Below are positions 56,344 to 64,000 of a stretch of DNA of 64,000 bases, piece after piece. Below the pieces are notes generated by a model that ran no database searches, was not told where the DNA came from, and saw nothing but the letters and a program-made list of their open reading frames with translations. How positions within the stretch are numbered: position 1 is the stretch's first letter; the number at the start of each line of letters is the position of its first letter. The position numbers and the translations under genes are program-made. The DNA comes from Pseudenterobacter timonensis (GTDB lineage Bacteria > Pseudomonadota > Gammaproteobacteria > Enterobacterales > Enterobacteriaceae). The stretch is taken from positions 1,054,001 through 1,118,000 of the forward strand of contig NZ_FCOP01000011.1 in the NCBI RefSeq assembly GCF_900021175.1, read 5' to 3'.

Positions 56344-58776
56344 TTACAGCGTATGCTCCGTACGCGCAATGATATCGTCCTGTGCATCCGGGGAGAGGGC
56401 GGTGAAGAAGGCCGAATAGCCTGCCACGCGCACTACCAGGTCACGATACTGGTCAGGATGTTTCTTCGCTTCCAGAAGCGTTTCGCGGGAGACGATGTTG
56501 TACTGGATATGCCAGCCCTTATGCACCTCGAAGAAGGTCCGCAGCAGCGCCATCAGCTTCTGGCGATCGCTGTCGTTTTCCAGCGTCGACGGGTTGAGCT
56601 TCTGGTTCAGCAGCACGCCGCCGAGAATGGCGTTAGTGGGCAGTTTGCCTACCGAGCCGATCACCGCCGTCGGGCCGAGGTGGTCGGTGCCGGAGGCGGG
56701 GCTTGCCCCTTCCGCCAGCGGAGTATGCGCTTTGCGTCCGTCCGGCGTCGCCATCGTCGCCGCGCCAAACGGCACGTTCGCCGAAATGGAGGAGGTGCCC
56801 GCGTAGTAGTTGCCGCCGATCGGGCCGCGACCGTAGCGCGGGTTATGGTACTCCTTCAGCGCTTCGATATAGGTGGCGTAGGCGCGGGTCAGCAGCATAT
56901 CCACGCTGTCGTCGTCGTTACCGTACTTCGGCGCGCCGTTGATCAGCCGCTGGCGCAGCTGTTCATGCGTCAGCCCGTCGAAATCCGCCGCCAGCGCTGC
57001 CGCCAGCTGTTGCTGGCCAATCGCGCCCTGCTCAAAGACCAGCTTTTTCACCGCGGCGAGGCTGTTGCCGAGGTTAGCAATACCTACCTGCAGGCCGGAG
57101 ACCCAGTCATACTTCGCACCGCCCTGCTTGATGCTTTTCGCCCGCTCGATGCAGTCGTCCACCAGCGCGGAGCAGAGGATGTCGTGTACGTTCTCCTCCA
57201 GCATGGTGTCCACCACATACTCAATCTCAATTGATTTGCGGGTGTAGTAGCGGATCTGGGTATCCCACGCCTTCATCACCTCGTCAAAGCCTGAGAAATT
57301 ACCGGCGGAGAGCGCTTTTTCCTGCGGCAGGAACACCTTGCCGCTGGTGGCGTCGCGCCCGCCTTCCAGCGCCGCCAGCATCACCCGGGCAAAGTTGATA
57401 AAGCTCATGCCGGTGCAACGGTAGCCCCACTTACCGCCCACCGCGGTTTCAATACAGCCGATGGCCGCATAATCGTAGGCATCCGCTTTTTCCACGCCGA
57501 GCTTAATAAATTCCGGGATAACGATTTCATCGTTATTGAACGCCGGCATACCAAAGCCGCAGCGGATCACCTGTACGCAGGCGTCGAGGAAGTCGTTGCT
57601 CATGCCCGCGTGATAACGCACGCTCAGGTTCGGCTGAGTGGAACGCAGACGACCGCAGGACTCCAGGATGGCGTAAGAGAGCGGGTTGACCGCATCCATC
57701 GGCTCGCCGTTCACCAGCCGCTGTCCGCCGATAGTGACGTTCTGGTAAAGCGGGCTGCCCGCGGAAGCTTTGGAGTGCGAGCCGGAGCGGATCTTGTTCA
57801 CCTCCAGCAGCTTCAGCCAGCAGCTCTGTAACAGCTCGATCGCCTGCTCGCGTGAAAGCGATTGCGCCAGCTCCACGTCGCGGCGGTAGAACGGATAGAG
57901 ATACTGGTCCATGCGGGCAAATGAGACGGAGTGGCCGTTAGACTCAATCTGCAGAATCAGCTGGATGAAATAGCAGAGCTGCAGCGCCTGCCAGAAGGTT
58001 TGCGGCGGCTGGTGGGCGATAAGATCGCAGTTCTCCGCGATCGCCAGCAGCTCGTTGCGGCGGCTTTCGCGGGTTTCAGCGGAGGCCATCTCGCGCGCCA
58101 GTGTGGCAAAGCGCTGGATGTGCAGGCTCACCGCCTCCAGGACGATATCGATCGCCTTCAGGAACTGCTCCCCGTGCAGATCTTCCAGCACGGTGAGGTT
58201 AATACGCGAGCGGCGCTCCGCCACTTTTTCGCGCAGGCCGTCGATCCCTTTCTCCAGCAGCAGCGGGAAGTTGACCGCCAGATGGGCATCCCCGGAGGTC
58301 ATATTGCCTTCGGCCTTGATGATGCCGCTTTCCAGCAGGCTTTTCTGTTCGTCGGTAAACATGCCGTAGCAGCGATCCTGCACCGTCTGGCCGCGCCACC
58401 AGGGGCAAATCTCGTGCAGCACGCGCTTGTTCTCTTCGCTCACCGAGAAGCCCGCGCCCGGGCGATCCGCCAGCTCATCGATCTCTTTCTCAATCCAGGA
58501 GACGGTATATTCCGGGAAGATGGGAGCAGCGCGCACCTCGCTCGCCTGGTTGCCGACAATCAGCTCGTCGTGTTTGATCCAGATGGTGCGCTCCGCCAGG
58601 TGGTGAGCCAGCGCCAGCGCGCGACGCACCGGAATCGGCTTGTCCAGGTGCTGCTGGTAGATGTGGGTGTAGTGGCGGGCGCGTTCGGTGCAAACCGGCG
58701 GCTTAACGATATGCACCAGCGCGGATTTATGCGCCTTGATGCGGTCGGTCAGGGTGTTGAGATTAAGCTGTGTCAT
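56344..58776 (-). CDS. pflF: Glycyl radical enzyme PflF (YbiW), formate acetyltransferase-like
   Basis: The 810-residue protein is a glycyl radical enzyme, as long as E. coli YbiW. The radical site is G786 in RVAGYSAFF near the C-terminus. The thiyl residue is C441 in GCIETAVGGKW. The motif GCIE, with E443 beside the Cys, is that of glycyl radical dehydratases and C-N/C-O lyases (such as B12-independent glycerol dehydratase), whereas true pyruvate formate-lyase has two adjacent cysteines. A dehydratase-type reaction on a small diol is therefore more likely than pyruvate cleavage; the substrate is not known. Downstream of its activase gene pflE by four bases. Confidence 0.92.
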   Translation of the reverse strand: MTQLNLNTLTDRIKAHKSALVHIVKPPVCTERARHYTHIYQQHLDKPIPVRRALALAHHLAERTIWIKHDELIVGNQASEVRAAPIFPEYTVSWIEKEIDELADRPGAGFSVSEENKRVLHEICPWWRGQTVQDRCYGMFTDEQKSLLESGIIKAEGNMTSGDAHLAVNFPLLLEKGIDGLREKVAERRSRINLTVLEDLHGEQFLKAIDIVLEAVSLHIQRFATLAREMASAETRESRRNELLAIAENCDLIAHQPPQTFWQALQLCYFIQLILQIESNGHSVSFARMDQYLYPFYRRDVELAQSLSREQAIELLQSCWLKLLEVNKIRSGSHSKASAGSPLYQNVTIGGQRLVNGEPMDAVNPLSYAILESCGRLRSTQPNLSVRYHAGMSNDFLDACVQVIRCGFGMPAFNNDEIVIPEFIKLGVEKADAYDYAAIGCIETAVGGKWGYRCTGMSFINFARVMLAALEGGRDATSGKVFLPQEKALSAGNFSGFDEVMKAWDTQIRYYTRKSIEIEYVVDTMLEENVHDILCSALVDDCIERAKSIKQGGAKYDWVSGLQVGIANLGNSLAAVKKLVFEQGAIGQQQLAAALAADFDGLTHEQLRQRLINGAPKYGNDDDSVDMLLTRAYATYIEALKEYHNPRYGRGPIGGNYYAGTSSISANVPFGAATMATPDGRKAHTPLAEGASPASGTDHLGPTAVIGSVGKLPTNAILGGVLLNQKLNPSTLENDSDRQKLMALLRTFFEVHKGWHIQYNIVSRETLLEAKKHPDQYRDLVVRVAGYSAFFTALSPDAQDDIIARTEHTL

Positions 58777-58780
58777 GTCA

Positions 58781-59680
58781 TTATCCTCGTAAAGTCGCGG
58801 TTAACCCGTTCTGGCAGGCAACGTCCCGGGCAAAATCGAGCAGCGCCGGGTTATCGAGCGGTTTATCGGGTGCAGAGTAGGGCTGGCCGAGCAGGTTGTA
58901 TTTATTCATGCCGAGCGTGTGATAAGGTAAAAAGTGAATATCGCGTACGTTCAGTTCGTCGGCGGCGAAGCGGGTAATCGCCTCTATCGACGCCTCGTCG
59001 GCGTTAAAGCCGGGGATCAGCGGCACGCGAATGGTCAGCGTTTTTCCGGCGGCGGCCAGCCGTTTCAGGTTATCCATCACCCGCTTTGCCGAGCCGTCGG
59101 TCCAGCGTTTAAAGCGCTCGCTGTCCACATGCTTCAGGTCGGCCAGGAAGAGATCCACATACGGCAGGCTCGGCTCGATATAGCGCCAGGGTACATGCAG
59201 GCAGGTCTCGACCGCCGTGTGGATCCTCTCGGCGTGGCTGGCGCTCAGCAGGGCGTGGGCCAGCGCCGGGTTCATAAAGGGTTCGCCGCCGGAGAGGGTG
59301 ATACCGCCGCCGCTGCGATCGTAAAAGGGTTTGTCGCGCCGCACGGTAGCCATGATCTCCGCGACCGACTTCTCTTCGCCGCAGACGCTCAGCGCCTGGG
59401 TCGGGCAGCAGGGGGTGAGGGCGTCCAGCATGTCGTCATTGAGCTTTTCGCGATGAATCATCAGCCCATTCAGCGCCCGCTCGATAGCCGCAGGCGCCGC
59501 CTGCTGGCAGAGATCGCATCCGTCCAGACAGAGACGGGGATCGAAGAGCAGATCCCGCGTGGCGGAGCGGCTTTCCGGGTTCTGGCACCAGCGGCAGCCC
59601 AGCGAGCAGCCTTTCAGGAACACCACGGTGCGAATGCCGGGGCCGTCATGGGTAGAGTAACGCTGAATATTGAAGATCAT
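58781..59680 (-). CDS. pflE: Glycyl radical enzyme activase PflE (YbiY), radical SAM
   Basis: Installs the glycyl radical on PflF under anaerobic conditions. The 299-residue product has the radical SAM motif [14 protein letters not shown] (C25, C29, C32) and a ferredoxin-like insert with further cysteines ([10 protein letters not shown], then [12 protein letters not shown]). This is typical of activases of dehydratase-type enzymes rather than PflA. The conserved SGGEPFM follows near residue 130. First gene of pflE-pflF, divergent from fsaA. Confidence 0.94.
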   Translation of the reverse strand: MIFNIQRYSTHDGPGIRTVVFLKGCSLGCRWCQNPESRSATRDLLFDPRLCLDGCDLCQQAAPAAIERALNGLMIHREKLNDDMLDALTPCCPTQALSVCGEEKSVAEIMATVRRDKPFYDRSGGGITLSGGEPFMNPALAHALLSASHAERIHTAVETCLHVPWRYIEPSLPYVDLFLADLKHVDSERFKRWTDGSAKRVMDNLKRLAAAGKTLTIRVPLIPGFNADEASIEAITRFAADELNVRDIHFLPYHTLGMNKYNLLGQPYSAPDKPLDNPALLDFARDVACQNGLTATLRG

Positions 59681-59714
59681 AATGTCGCCTCTTGTTGCGT
59701 ATGAAGATTAAATA

Positions 59715-59730
59715 ACTTTCGAATGAAAGT
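59715..59730. promoter_or_regulatory. Shared palindrome, copy 3 (pflE/fsaA divergent promoter)
   Basis: ACTTTCGAATGAAAGT contains the exact reverse complement of the ybiU-promoter element CTTTCATTCGAAAG. It lies 35 bases upstream of pflE and 77 upstream of fsaA, so one bound protein could affect both directions. Confidence 0.6.
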
Positions 59731-59734
59731 AATT

Positions 59735-59748
59735 TTGACGTGAATCAA
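59735..59748. promoter_or_regulatory. FNR-like box in the pflE/fsaA promoter
   Basis: TTGACGTGAATCAA differs at one position from the FNR consensus TTGAT-N4-ATCAA. It lies 55-68 bases upstream of pflE and 59-72 upstream of fsaA. Control by the oxygen sensor FNR would suit an oxygen-sensitive glycyl radical enzyme. Pattern match only. Confidence 0.5.
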
Positions 59749-59806
59749 CTCTGCGACGGGTTTTTACGTGGTAGTGTGACGGCAACGTAAAAATGAGGGC
59801 GACATC

Positions 59807-60469
59807 ATGGAATTGTATCTCGACACGTCTGACGTTCAGGCGGTGAAAAAACTGGCCGCGATTTTTCCGCTGGCGGGCGTGACCACAAATCCCAGCATCG
59901 TGGCGGCGGGTAAAAAGCCGCTGGAGGTACTGCTGCCGGAGCTGCTGGAGGCGCTGGGCGGGCAGGGGCGTCTCTTTGCGCAGGTGATGGCGACGCAGGC
60001 TGGAGAGATGGTGGAGGAGGCGCGCAAGCTTCGCGCGATTGTCAGCGATCTGGTGGTGAAGGTGCCGGTGACACCGCAGGGGCTGGCGGCGATCAAACTG
60101 CTTAAAGCGCAAGGGATCCCGACGCTCGGCACGGCGGTCTATGGGGCGGCGCAGGGGATGTTTTCGGCGCTGGCGGGGGCGGACTATGTGGCCCCTTACG
60201 TCAATCGCGTTGACGCCCAGGGTGGGGATGGCATTCAGACCGTGGTGGAGCTTCAGCAGCTGCTGACGTTACACGCGCCGCATGCCAAAGTGCTGGCGGC
60301 GAGCTTTAAAACCCCGCGCCAGGCGCTGGATTGTCTGCTGGCGGGCTGTGAATCTATTACCCTGCCGCTGGACGTGGCGCAGCAGATGATCAGCTACCCG
60401 GCGGTGGATGCGGCGGTGGCGAAGTTTGAGCAGGACTGGATGGGCGCGTTTGGGCGCAAATCGATTTAA
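59807..60469 (+). CDS. fsaA: Fructose-6-phosphate aldolase FsaA
   Basis: FsaA is a transaldolase-like class I aldolase that cleaves fructose 6-phosphate to dihydroxyacetone and glyceraldehyde 3-phosphate and accepts related compounds. The 220-residue product has the Schiff-base lysine K85 in DLVVKVPVT, the N-terminal [10 protein letters not shown] and the family run [20 protein letters not shown]. Length equals E. coli FsaA. It is divergent from pflE and followed by a REP array. Confidence 0.97.
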   Translation: MELYLDTSDVQAVKKLAAIFPLAGVTTNPSIVAAGKKPLEVLLPELLEALGGQGRLFAQVMATQAGEMVEEARKLRAIVSDLVVKVPVTPQGLAAIKLLKAQGIPTLGTAVYGAAQGMFSALAGADYVAPYVNRVDAQGGDGIQTVVELQQLLTLHAPHAKVLAASFKTPRQALDCLLAGCESITLPLDVAQQMISYPAVDAAVAKFEQDWMGAFGRKSI

Positions 60470-60484
60470 CGGGCAGATGTAAGC

Positions 60485-60700
60485 GTTATCGCCGGGTGGC
60501 GGCTCCGCCTTACCCGGCCTACGTTTGGGCGTTGTCACCGTTATCGCCGGGTGGCGGCTCCGCCTTACCCGGCCTACGTTTGGGCGTTGTCACCGTTATC
60601 GCCGGGTGGCGGCTTCGCCTCACCCGGCCTACGTTCGGGCGTTGTCACCGTTATCGCCGGGTGGCGGCTCCGCCTTACCCGGCCTACGTTCGGGGCGCAG
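60485..60700. repeat. Four-copy tandem array of a 55-bp REP unit
   Basis: GTTATCGCCGGGTGGCGGC occurs at 60485, 60540, 60595 and 60650, exactly 55 bases apart. Each unit holds the REP palindrome GCCGGGTGGCGGCTCCGCC then TTACCCGGC, and TACGTTTGGGCGTTGTCACC as linker. Copies differ only at a few positions (copy 3 has TTCGCCTCACC). The block fills the space between the converging fsaA and moeB genes and runs to the moeB stop. Confidence 0.92.
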
Positions 60701-61462
60701 TTATCCTTTGCCGCCTACCCCCCCGCACACCTCGCACTGCGGATTGCGTATCAGCTTCATCTCGCGAAACTGACAGGTCATCGCGTCATACATCACGATC
60801 TTTCCCGCCGCCGGCGTGCCGTATGCGGTCAGCACTTTGATCGCCTCCATCGCCTGCAACGAACCGATGACCCCTACCAGGGGCGCCATCACTCCCGCCT
60901 CCACGCAGGTGAGTGCATTCTCGCCAAAAAGACGGCTCAGACAGCGGTAACAGGGCTCGCCTTCCGTCCATGTAAAGACGCTAATCTGCCCCTCCATACG
61001 AATCGCGGCACCCGACACCAGCGGAACTTTATGAGCAAAACAGCCGGCGTTGAGCTGGTTGCGGATGGCCACGTTATCGGTGCAGTCCAGCACCAGATCG
61101 TGACGGGCGATTTGCTCGCTCAGCGCTGCGTCATCCAGCAGCGCGTTGATAAGGGTAAACTGCACGTGGGGATTGATGCGCTTCAGCGCGGCGTGAGCGG
61201 AGTCGACCTTCGGCTCGCCGAGGGTCGCCTCGCTGTGCAGCGTCTGGCGCTGCAGGTTGGAGAGCGAAACGGTATCGAAATCGAGCAGCGTCATGCTGCC
61301 CGTGCCCGCCGCCGCCAGATACTGCGCTGCGGCGCAGCCCAGTCCGCCCAGCCCGACCACCAGCACACGGGCGGCCTTCAGCCGCTCCTGGCCGTCAAAG
61401 TCAAAACCGCGCAGCACAATCTGGCGGTTATAACGCATCATCTCCTCGTCGCTCAGCTCCAT
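60701..61462 (-). CDS. moeB: MoaD adenylyltransferase MoeB
   Basis: MoeB, a ubiquitin E1-like enzyme, adenylates the C-terminal glycine of MoaD so that it can be thiocarboxylated. The 253-residue product has the ATP-binding VLVVGLGGLGCAAAQYLAAA near residue 35, LLDFDTVSLSNLQRQ, and the zinc cysteine pairs CYRCLSRLF and CEVC near the end. Its last residues (GGVGGKG) extend a few codons past the E. coli end. It follows moeA closely, the stop of moeA lying one base before. Confidence 0.96.
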   Translation of the reverse strand: MELSDEEMMRYNRQIVLRGFDFDGQERLKAARVLVVGLGGLGCAAAQYLAAAGTGSMTLLDFDTVSLSNLQRQTLHSEATLGEPKVDSAHAALKRINPHVQFTLINALLDDAALSEQIARHDLVLDCTDNVAIRNQLNAGCFAHKVPLVSGAAIRMEGQISVFTWTEGEPCYRCLSRLFGENALTCVEAGVMAPLVGVIGSLQAMEAIKVLTAYGTPAAGKIVMYDAMTCQFREMKLIRNPQCEVCGGVGGKG

Positions 61463-61463
61463 C

Positions 61464-62696
61464 TTAGCCTCCGAAGAGCGGGTTAAAGGCTTCTACCTCG
61501 ACCCATTCGCCCGCTTCCACATTGCCGCGCTCGCGCTCCAGCACGATAAAGCAGTTGCCCTGGCTGAAGGAGCTGAAAATATGCGATCCCTGATGACCGG
61601 TGGTGCTCGCCGTCAGTTCGCCGTCACCGTTGCGAGCCAGTATGCCGCGCTGAAAATCCAGACGGCCCGGCGTCTTTTTCAGCCGGGTTGCCGCCCGCAC
61701 GCGCTGGCGAAGAGGCATGAAGGGGTTGCGATTGCCGGAGAGTTTCGCCAGCAGCGGCTGTACCAGCTGGTAGAAGGTGAGGGCCGCCGAAACCGGATTC
61801 CCCGGCAGGCCGCAGAACCAGCTATGCGGGAGCTTGCCGAAAGCGAACGGCTTGCCTGGTTTGATAGCGAGCTTCCAGAAGCCGATCTCGCCCAGCTCCT
61901 CCAGGATGGTTTTGGTGTAGTCCGCCTCGCCCACCGAGACGCCGCCGGAGCTAATCACCACGTCCGCCGCCTTATCCGCCTCAATAAAGGCGGCGCGCAG
62001 CCTGTCGGGATCGTCAGGAATGATGCCAAGGTTAATCACCTCGCAGCCCAGCTGCTCCAGCATCAGGTGAACCGCCAGGCGGTTGGTATCGTAAATCTGC
62101 CCTGCGCCGAGCGGCTGGCCGGGAAGGCGCAGCTCGTCGCCGGTGGAGAATACCGCTACCCGCACCTTACGTACGACCTTCACCTCCGCAATCCCCAGCG
62201 AGGCGAGCACCGGCAGCTCGGCGGCGGTGAGCCGTTGTCCGGCGGCGAACACCGTCGCGCCCTGGGCGATATCTTCCCCCAGGCGGCGAATATTCTGGCC
62301 CGCCCTGACGCTGGCGGTAAAGCGCACGCCCTCGTCGCTCTGTTCAGTCTCTTCCTGCATCACTACCGCGTCGCAGCCTGCCGGAACCGGCGCGCCGGTC
62401 ATAATGCGAATGCAGCTTCTCGCCGGCCACTCGCCAGTAAAAGGCTGGCCCGCGAAGGCTTTACCCGCCACCGGCAGTGGCTGGCCCCCCTCAAGATCCG
62501 CCAGCCGTACCGCATAGCCATCCATCGCTGAGTTATCAAATCCCGGAACGTTGAGCGGCGAGACGATATCGCCTGCGGTCACGCGGCCAAAACAGCTTAG
62601 CAGCGGCAACGTTTCGTCATCAGTCAGCGGGGCGATGCGGGAGAGCATCTGCTCCAGCGCCGTCTCAAGCGGCATCAGTCCGGCGGTAAAATCCAT
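61464..62696 (-). CDS. moeA: Molybdopterin molybdenumtransferase MoeA
   Basis: MoeA inserts molybdate into adenylated molybdopterin to complete Moco. The 410-residue product has the conserved [11 protein letters not shown] near residue 60 (with the catalytic Asp), [20 protein letters not shown], and [12 protein letters not shown] in the MogA-like domain. [20 protein letters not shown] follows, with a small C-terminal beta domain. First gene of moeAB and divergent from iaaA across 187 bases. Confidence 0.96.
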   Translation of the reverse strand: MDFTAGLMPLETALEQMLSRIAPLTDDETLPLLSCFGRVTAGDIVSPLNVPGFDNSAMDGYAVRLADLEGGQPLPVAGKAFAGQPFTGEWPARSCIRIMTGAPVPAGCDAVVMQEETEQSDEGVRFTASVRAGQNIRRLGEDIAQGATVFAAGQRLTAAELPVLASLGIAEVKVVRKVRVAVFSTGDELRLPGQPLGAGQIYDTNRLAVHLMLEQLGCEVINLGIIPDDPDRLRAAFIEADKAADVVISSGGVSVGEADYTKTILEELGEIGFWKLAIKPGKPFAFGKLPHSWFCGLPGNPVSAALTFYQLVQPLLAKLSGNRNPFMPLRQRVRAATRLKKTPGRLDFQRGILARNGDGELTASTTGHQGSHIFSSFSQGNCFIVLERERGNVEAGEWVEVEAFNPLFGG

Positions 62697-62883
62697 GGGT
62701 TACTCCTGCGCAATGGCGATGAAAGCGCACATTATGGCAGAAAAGCAGCGGTAACTGTATGACTCGTCAGTGTAACCTTTACATCACCCGGGCATCTTTC
62801 TATATTCAAAAATTATATGAAGCTTCGCCAACGATAATGATATTTATAGAAAAAGCGGCGTTTTTGGCTGACAGGTGATGGAA

Positions 62884-63822
62884 ATGGGCAATGCGGTGAT
62901 CGCGATACACGGCGGTGCGGGGGCTATCAGTCGCGCCTCGCTGACGCCTGAGCAGGAGAAGCGCTACGTTGACGCGCTCTCCGCAATAGTGGAGACAGGC
63001 CAGCGTATGCTGGAGGAGGGGGCCAGCGCACTGGATGCGGTGACCGAAGCGGTGCGCGGCCTGGAGGAGTGTCCACTCTTCAACGCAGGTATCGGCGCCG
63101 TTTTTACCCGTGACGAAACCCACGAGCTGGATGCCTGCGTGATGGATGGCAATACCCTCAACGCGGGCGCGGTGGCAGGGGTAAGCCGCCTGCGCAATCC
63201 GGTGCTGGCGGCGCGTCTGGTGATGGAGAAAAGCCCGCACGTGCTGCTGGTGGGGGAAGGCGCAGAGCGGTTTGCCTTTGACCACGGCATGGCGCCGGTC
63301 TCGCCTGAGATCTTCTCTACCCCTGAACGCTACGATCAGCTGGTCGCGGCACGTACCGCGGGGCTGACCCGCCTCGATCACGCCGCGCCGCTGGATGAGC
63401 GCAGCAAGATGGGCACCGTCGGCGCGGTGGCGCTGGATAAGGCGGGCAATCTCGCCGCCGCCACCTCCACCGGCGGGATGACCAACAAACTGCCGGGACG
63501 AGTGGGCGACAGCCTGCTGGTGGGGGCGGGCTGCTACGCTAATAATGCCAGCGTCGCCGTCTCCTGCACCGGCACCGGCGAGGTCTTTATCCGCGCGCTT
63601 GCCGCTTACGATATCGCGGCGCTGATGGACTACGGTGGGCTGAGCCTTGCCGAAGCCTGCGAGCGGGTGGTGATGGAAAAACTGCCCGCGCTGGGCGGCA
63701 GCGGCGGTTTGATTGCCGTCGATCGCGAGGGCAATGTCGCGCTGCCCTTCAACTGTGAAGGGATGTATCGCGCCTGGGGATATGCGGGCGACGCCCCGAC
63801 AACGGGCATTTATCGTGAATAA
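62884..63822 (+). CDS. iaaA: Isoaspartyl peptidase/L-asparaginase precursor IaaA
   Basis: IaaA is an Ntn hydrolase that cleaves isoaspartyl dipeptides and asparagine after self-cleavage. The 312-residue precursor has the autocleavage site before T178 in [17 protein letters not shown] near the N-terminus, and the substrate-binding [16 protein letters not shown]. It is about nine residues shorter at the C-terminus than E. coli IaaA (ends GIYRE). ATG at 62884 follows AGGTG; upstream GTG and ATG codons at 62875/62878 are less likely. In E. coli it leads the gsi glutathione import operon, as here. Confidence 0.95.
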   Translation: MGNAVIAIHGGAGAISRASLTPEQEKRYVDALSAIVETGQRMLEEGASALDAVTEAVRGLEECPLFNAGIGAVFTRDETHELDACVMDGNTLNAGAVAGVSRLRNPVLAARLVMEKSPHVLLVGEGAERFAFDHGMAPVSPEIFSTPERYDQLVAARTAGLTRLDHAAPLDERSKMGTVGAVALDKAGNLAAATSTGGMTNKLPGRVGDSLLVGAGCYANNASVAVSCTGTGEVFIRALAAYDIAALMDYGGLSLAEACERVVMEKLPALGGSGGLIAVDREGNVALPFNCEGMYRAWGYAGDAPTTGIYRE

Positions 63823-63833
63823 GGGGGCTTCAG

Positions 63834-64000
63834 GTGCCGCACAGTGATGAGCTGGAGAGAGATGAAGTTCTGGCCCTCCACAATCTGAATATTGCCTTTC
63901 AGGAGAAGCGCCAGAGCGTGCCGGCCGTTAAAGGGCTGACCTTTTCCCTGCGCTGCAAGGAGACGCTGGCAATCGTCGGGGAGTCCGGCTCGGGGAAATC
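63834..64000 (+). CDS. gsiA: Glutathione ABC transporter ATP-binding protein GsiA, 5' end only
   Basis: The reading frame opens with GTG at 63834 behind AAGGGGG and runs off the window. The visible 55 or so residues start [20 protein letters not shown] and reach the first Walker A, GESGSGKS. This matches E. coli GsiA, a double-domain ATPase of the glutathione importer GsiABCD. It lies 11 bases after iaaA, so the operon order is kept. Confidence 0.93.
   Translation, partial: MPHSDELERDEVLALHNLNIAFQEKRQSVPAVKGLTFSLRCKETLAIVGESGSGK

Noticed and set aside
60496..61486. Plus-strand frames of up to 311 codons through the REP array and opposite moeB
   Set aside because: The first part is translated 55-bp repeat (AAPPYPAYV...) and the rest is antisense to moeB.

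Overview
This window is chromosomal DNA from a member of the Enterobacteriaceae. Gene order and protein sequences follow the Escherichia coli K-12 segment from uvrB to gsiA almost gene for gene. The DNA looks more GC-rich than E. coli and several lineage-specific cassettes are inserted. It therefore fits an Enterobacter, Leclercia, Lelliottia or Klebsiella-like genus better than Escherichia, but the genus cannot be fixed from this stretch. There are no rRNA or tRNA genes, no CRISPR array, and no transposase that I could recognise.

Layout. 1-9929: end of uvrB, an unusual seven-copy repeat array, ybhK, the molybdopterin operon moaABCDE behind a ModE-like site and a Moco riboswitch, ybhL, then ybhN-clsB-ybhP and ybhQ. 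9891-15637: the ybhG-ybhF-ybhS-ybhR exporter with its TetR repressor cecR and a perfect 16-bp operator. 15851-19457: rhlE and the SOS helicase gene dinG with a LexA box. 19379-24769: a five-gene chaperone-usher fimbrial operon inserted between dinG and ybiB, which are neighbours in E. coli. 25031-30650: ybiB, ybiJ, ybiI, mcbA, rlmF, mscM. 30808-32652: an AT-rich restriction-modification pair closely resembling EcoRI. 32838-40682: glnQPH with sigma54/NtrC control sites, dps, rhtA, ompX, opgE, mntS and mntR. 40679-46073: ybiR and a three-gene EmrAB/outer-membrane-factor efflux cluster absent from this place in E. coli. 46139-48876: ldtB and ybiT. 48941-53976: a GH31 glycosidase, an MFS permease and a LacI-type regulator, also absent from this place in E. 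coli. 53973-60469: ybiU, ybiV, pflF, pflE, fsaA. 60485-62696: a four-copy REP array, then moeB and moeA. 62884-64000: iaaA and the start of gsiA.

How parts work together. moaABCDE and moeAB make and activate molybdopterin and then insert molybdenum. glnHPQ imports glutamine under nitrogen control. mntS and mntR tune manganese. cecR controls the ybhGFSR exporter and probably rhlE. The less understood set ybiU, ybiV, pflF/pflE and fsaA is tied together here by a shared 14-base palindrome (CTTTCATTCGAAAG or a near copy) in three promoter regions. An FNR-like box sits in the pflE/fsaA promoter, which suggests a co-regulated anaerobic sugar or polyol pathway. The EcoRI-like system comes with an apparent complete absence of GAATTC from the 64 kb when scanned by eye.

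Limits: identities rest on recalled family sequences and motifs, no database search or computation was run, and base composition statements are visual.
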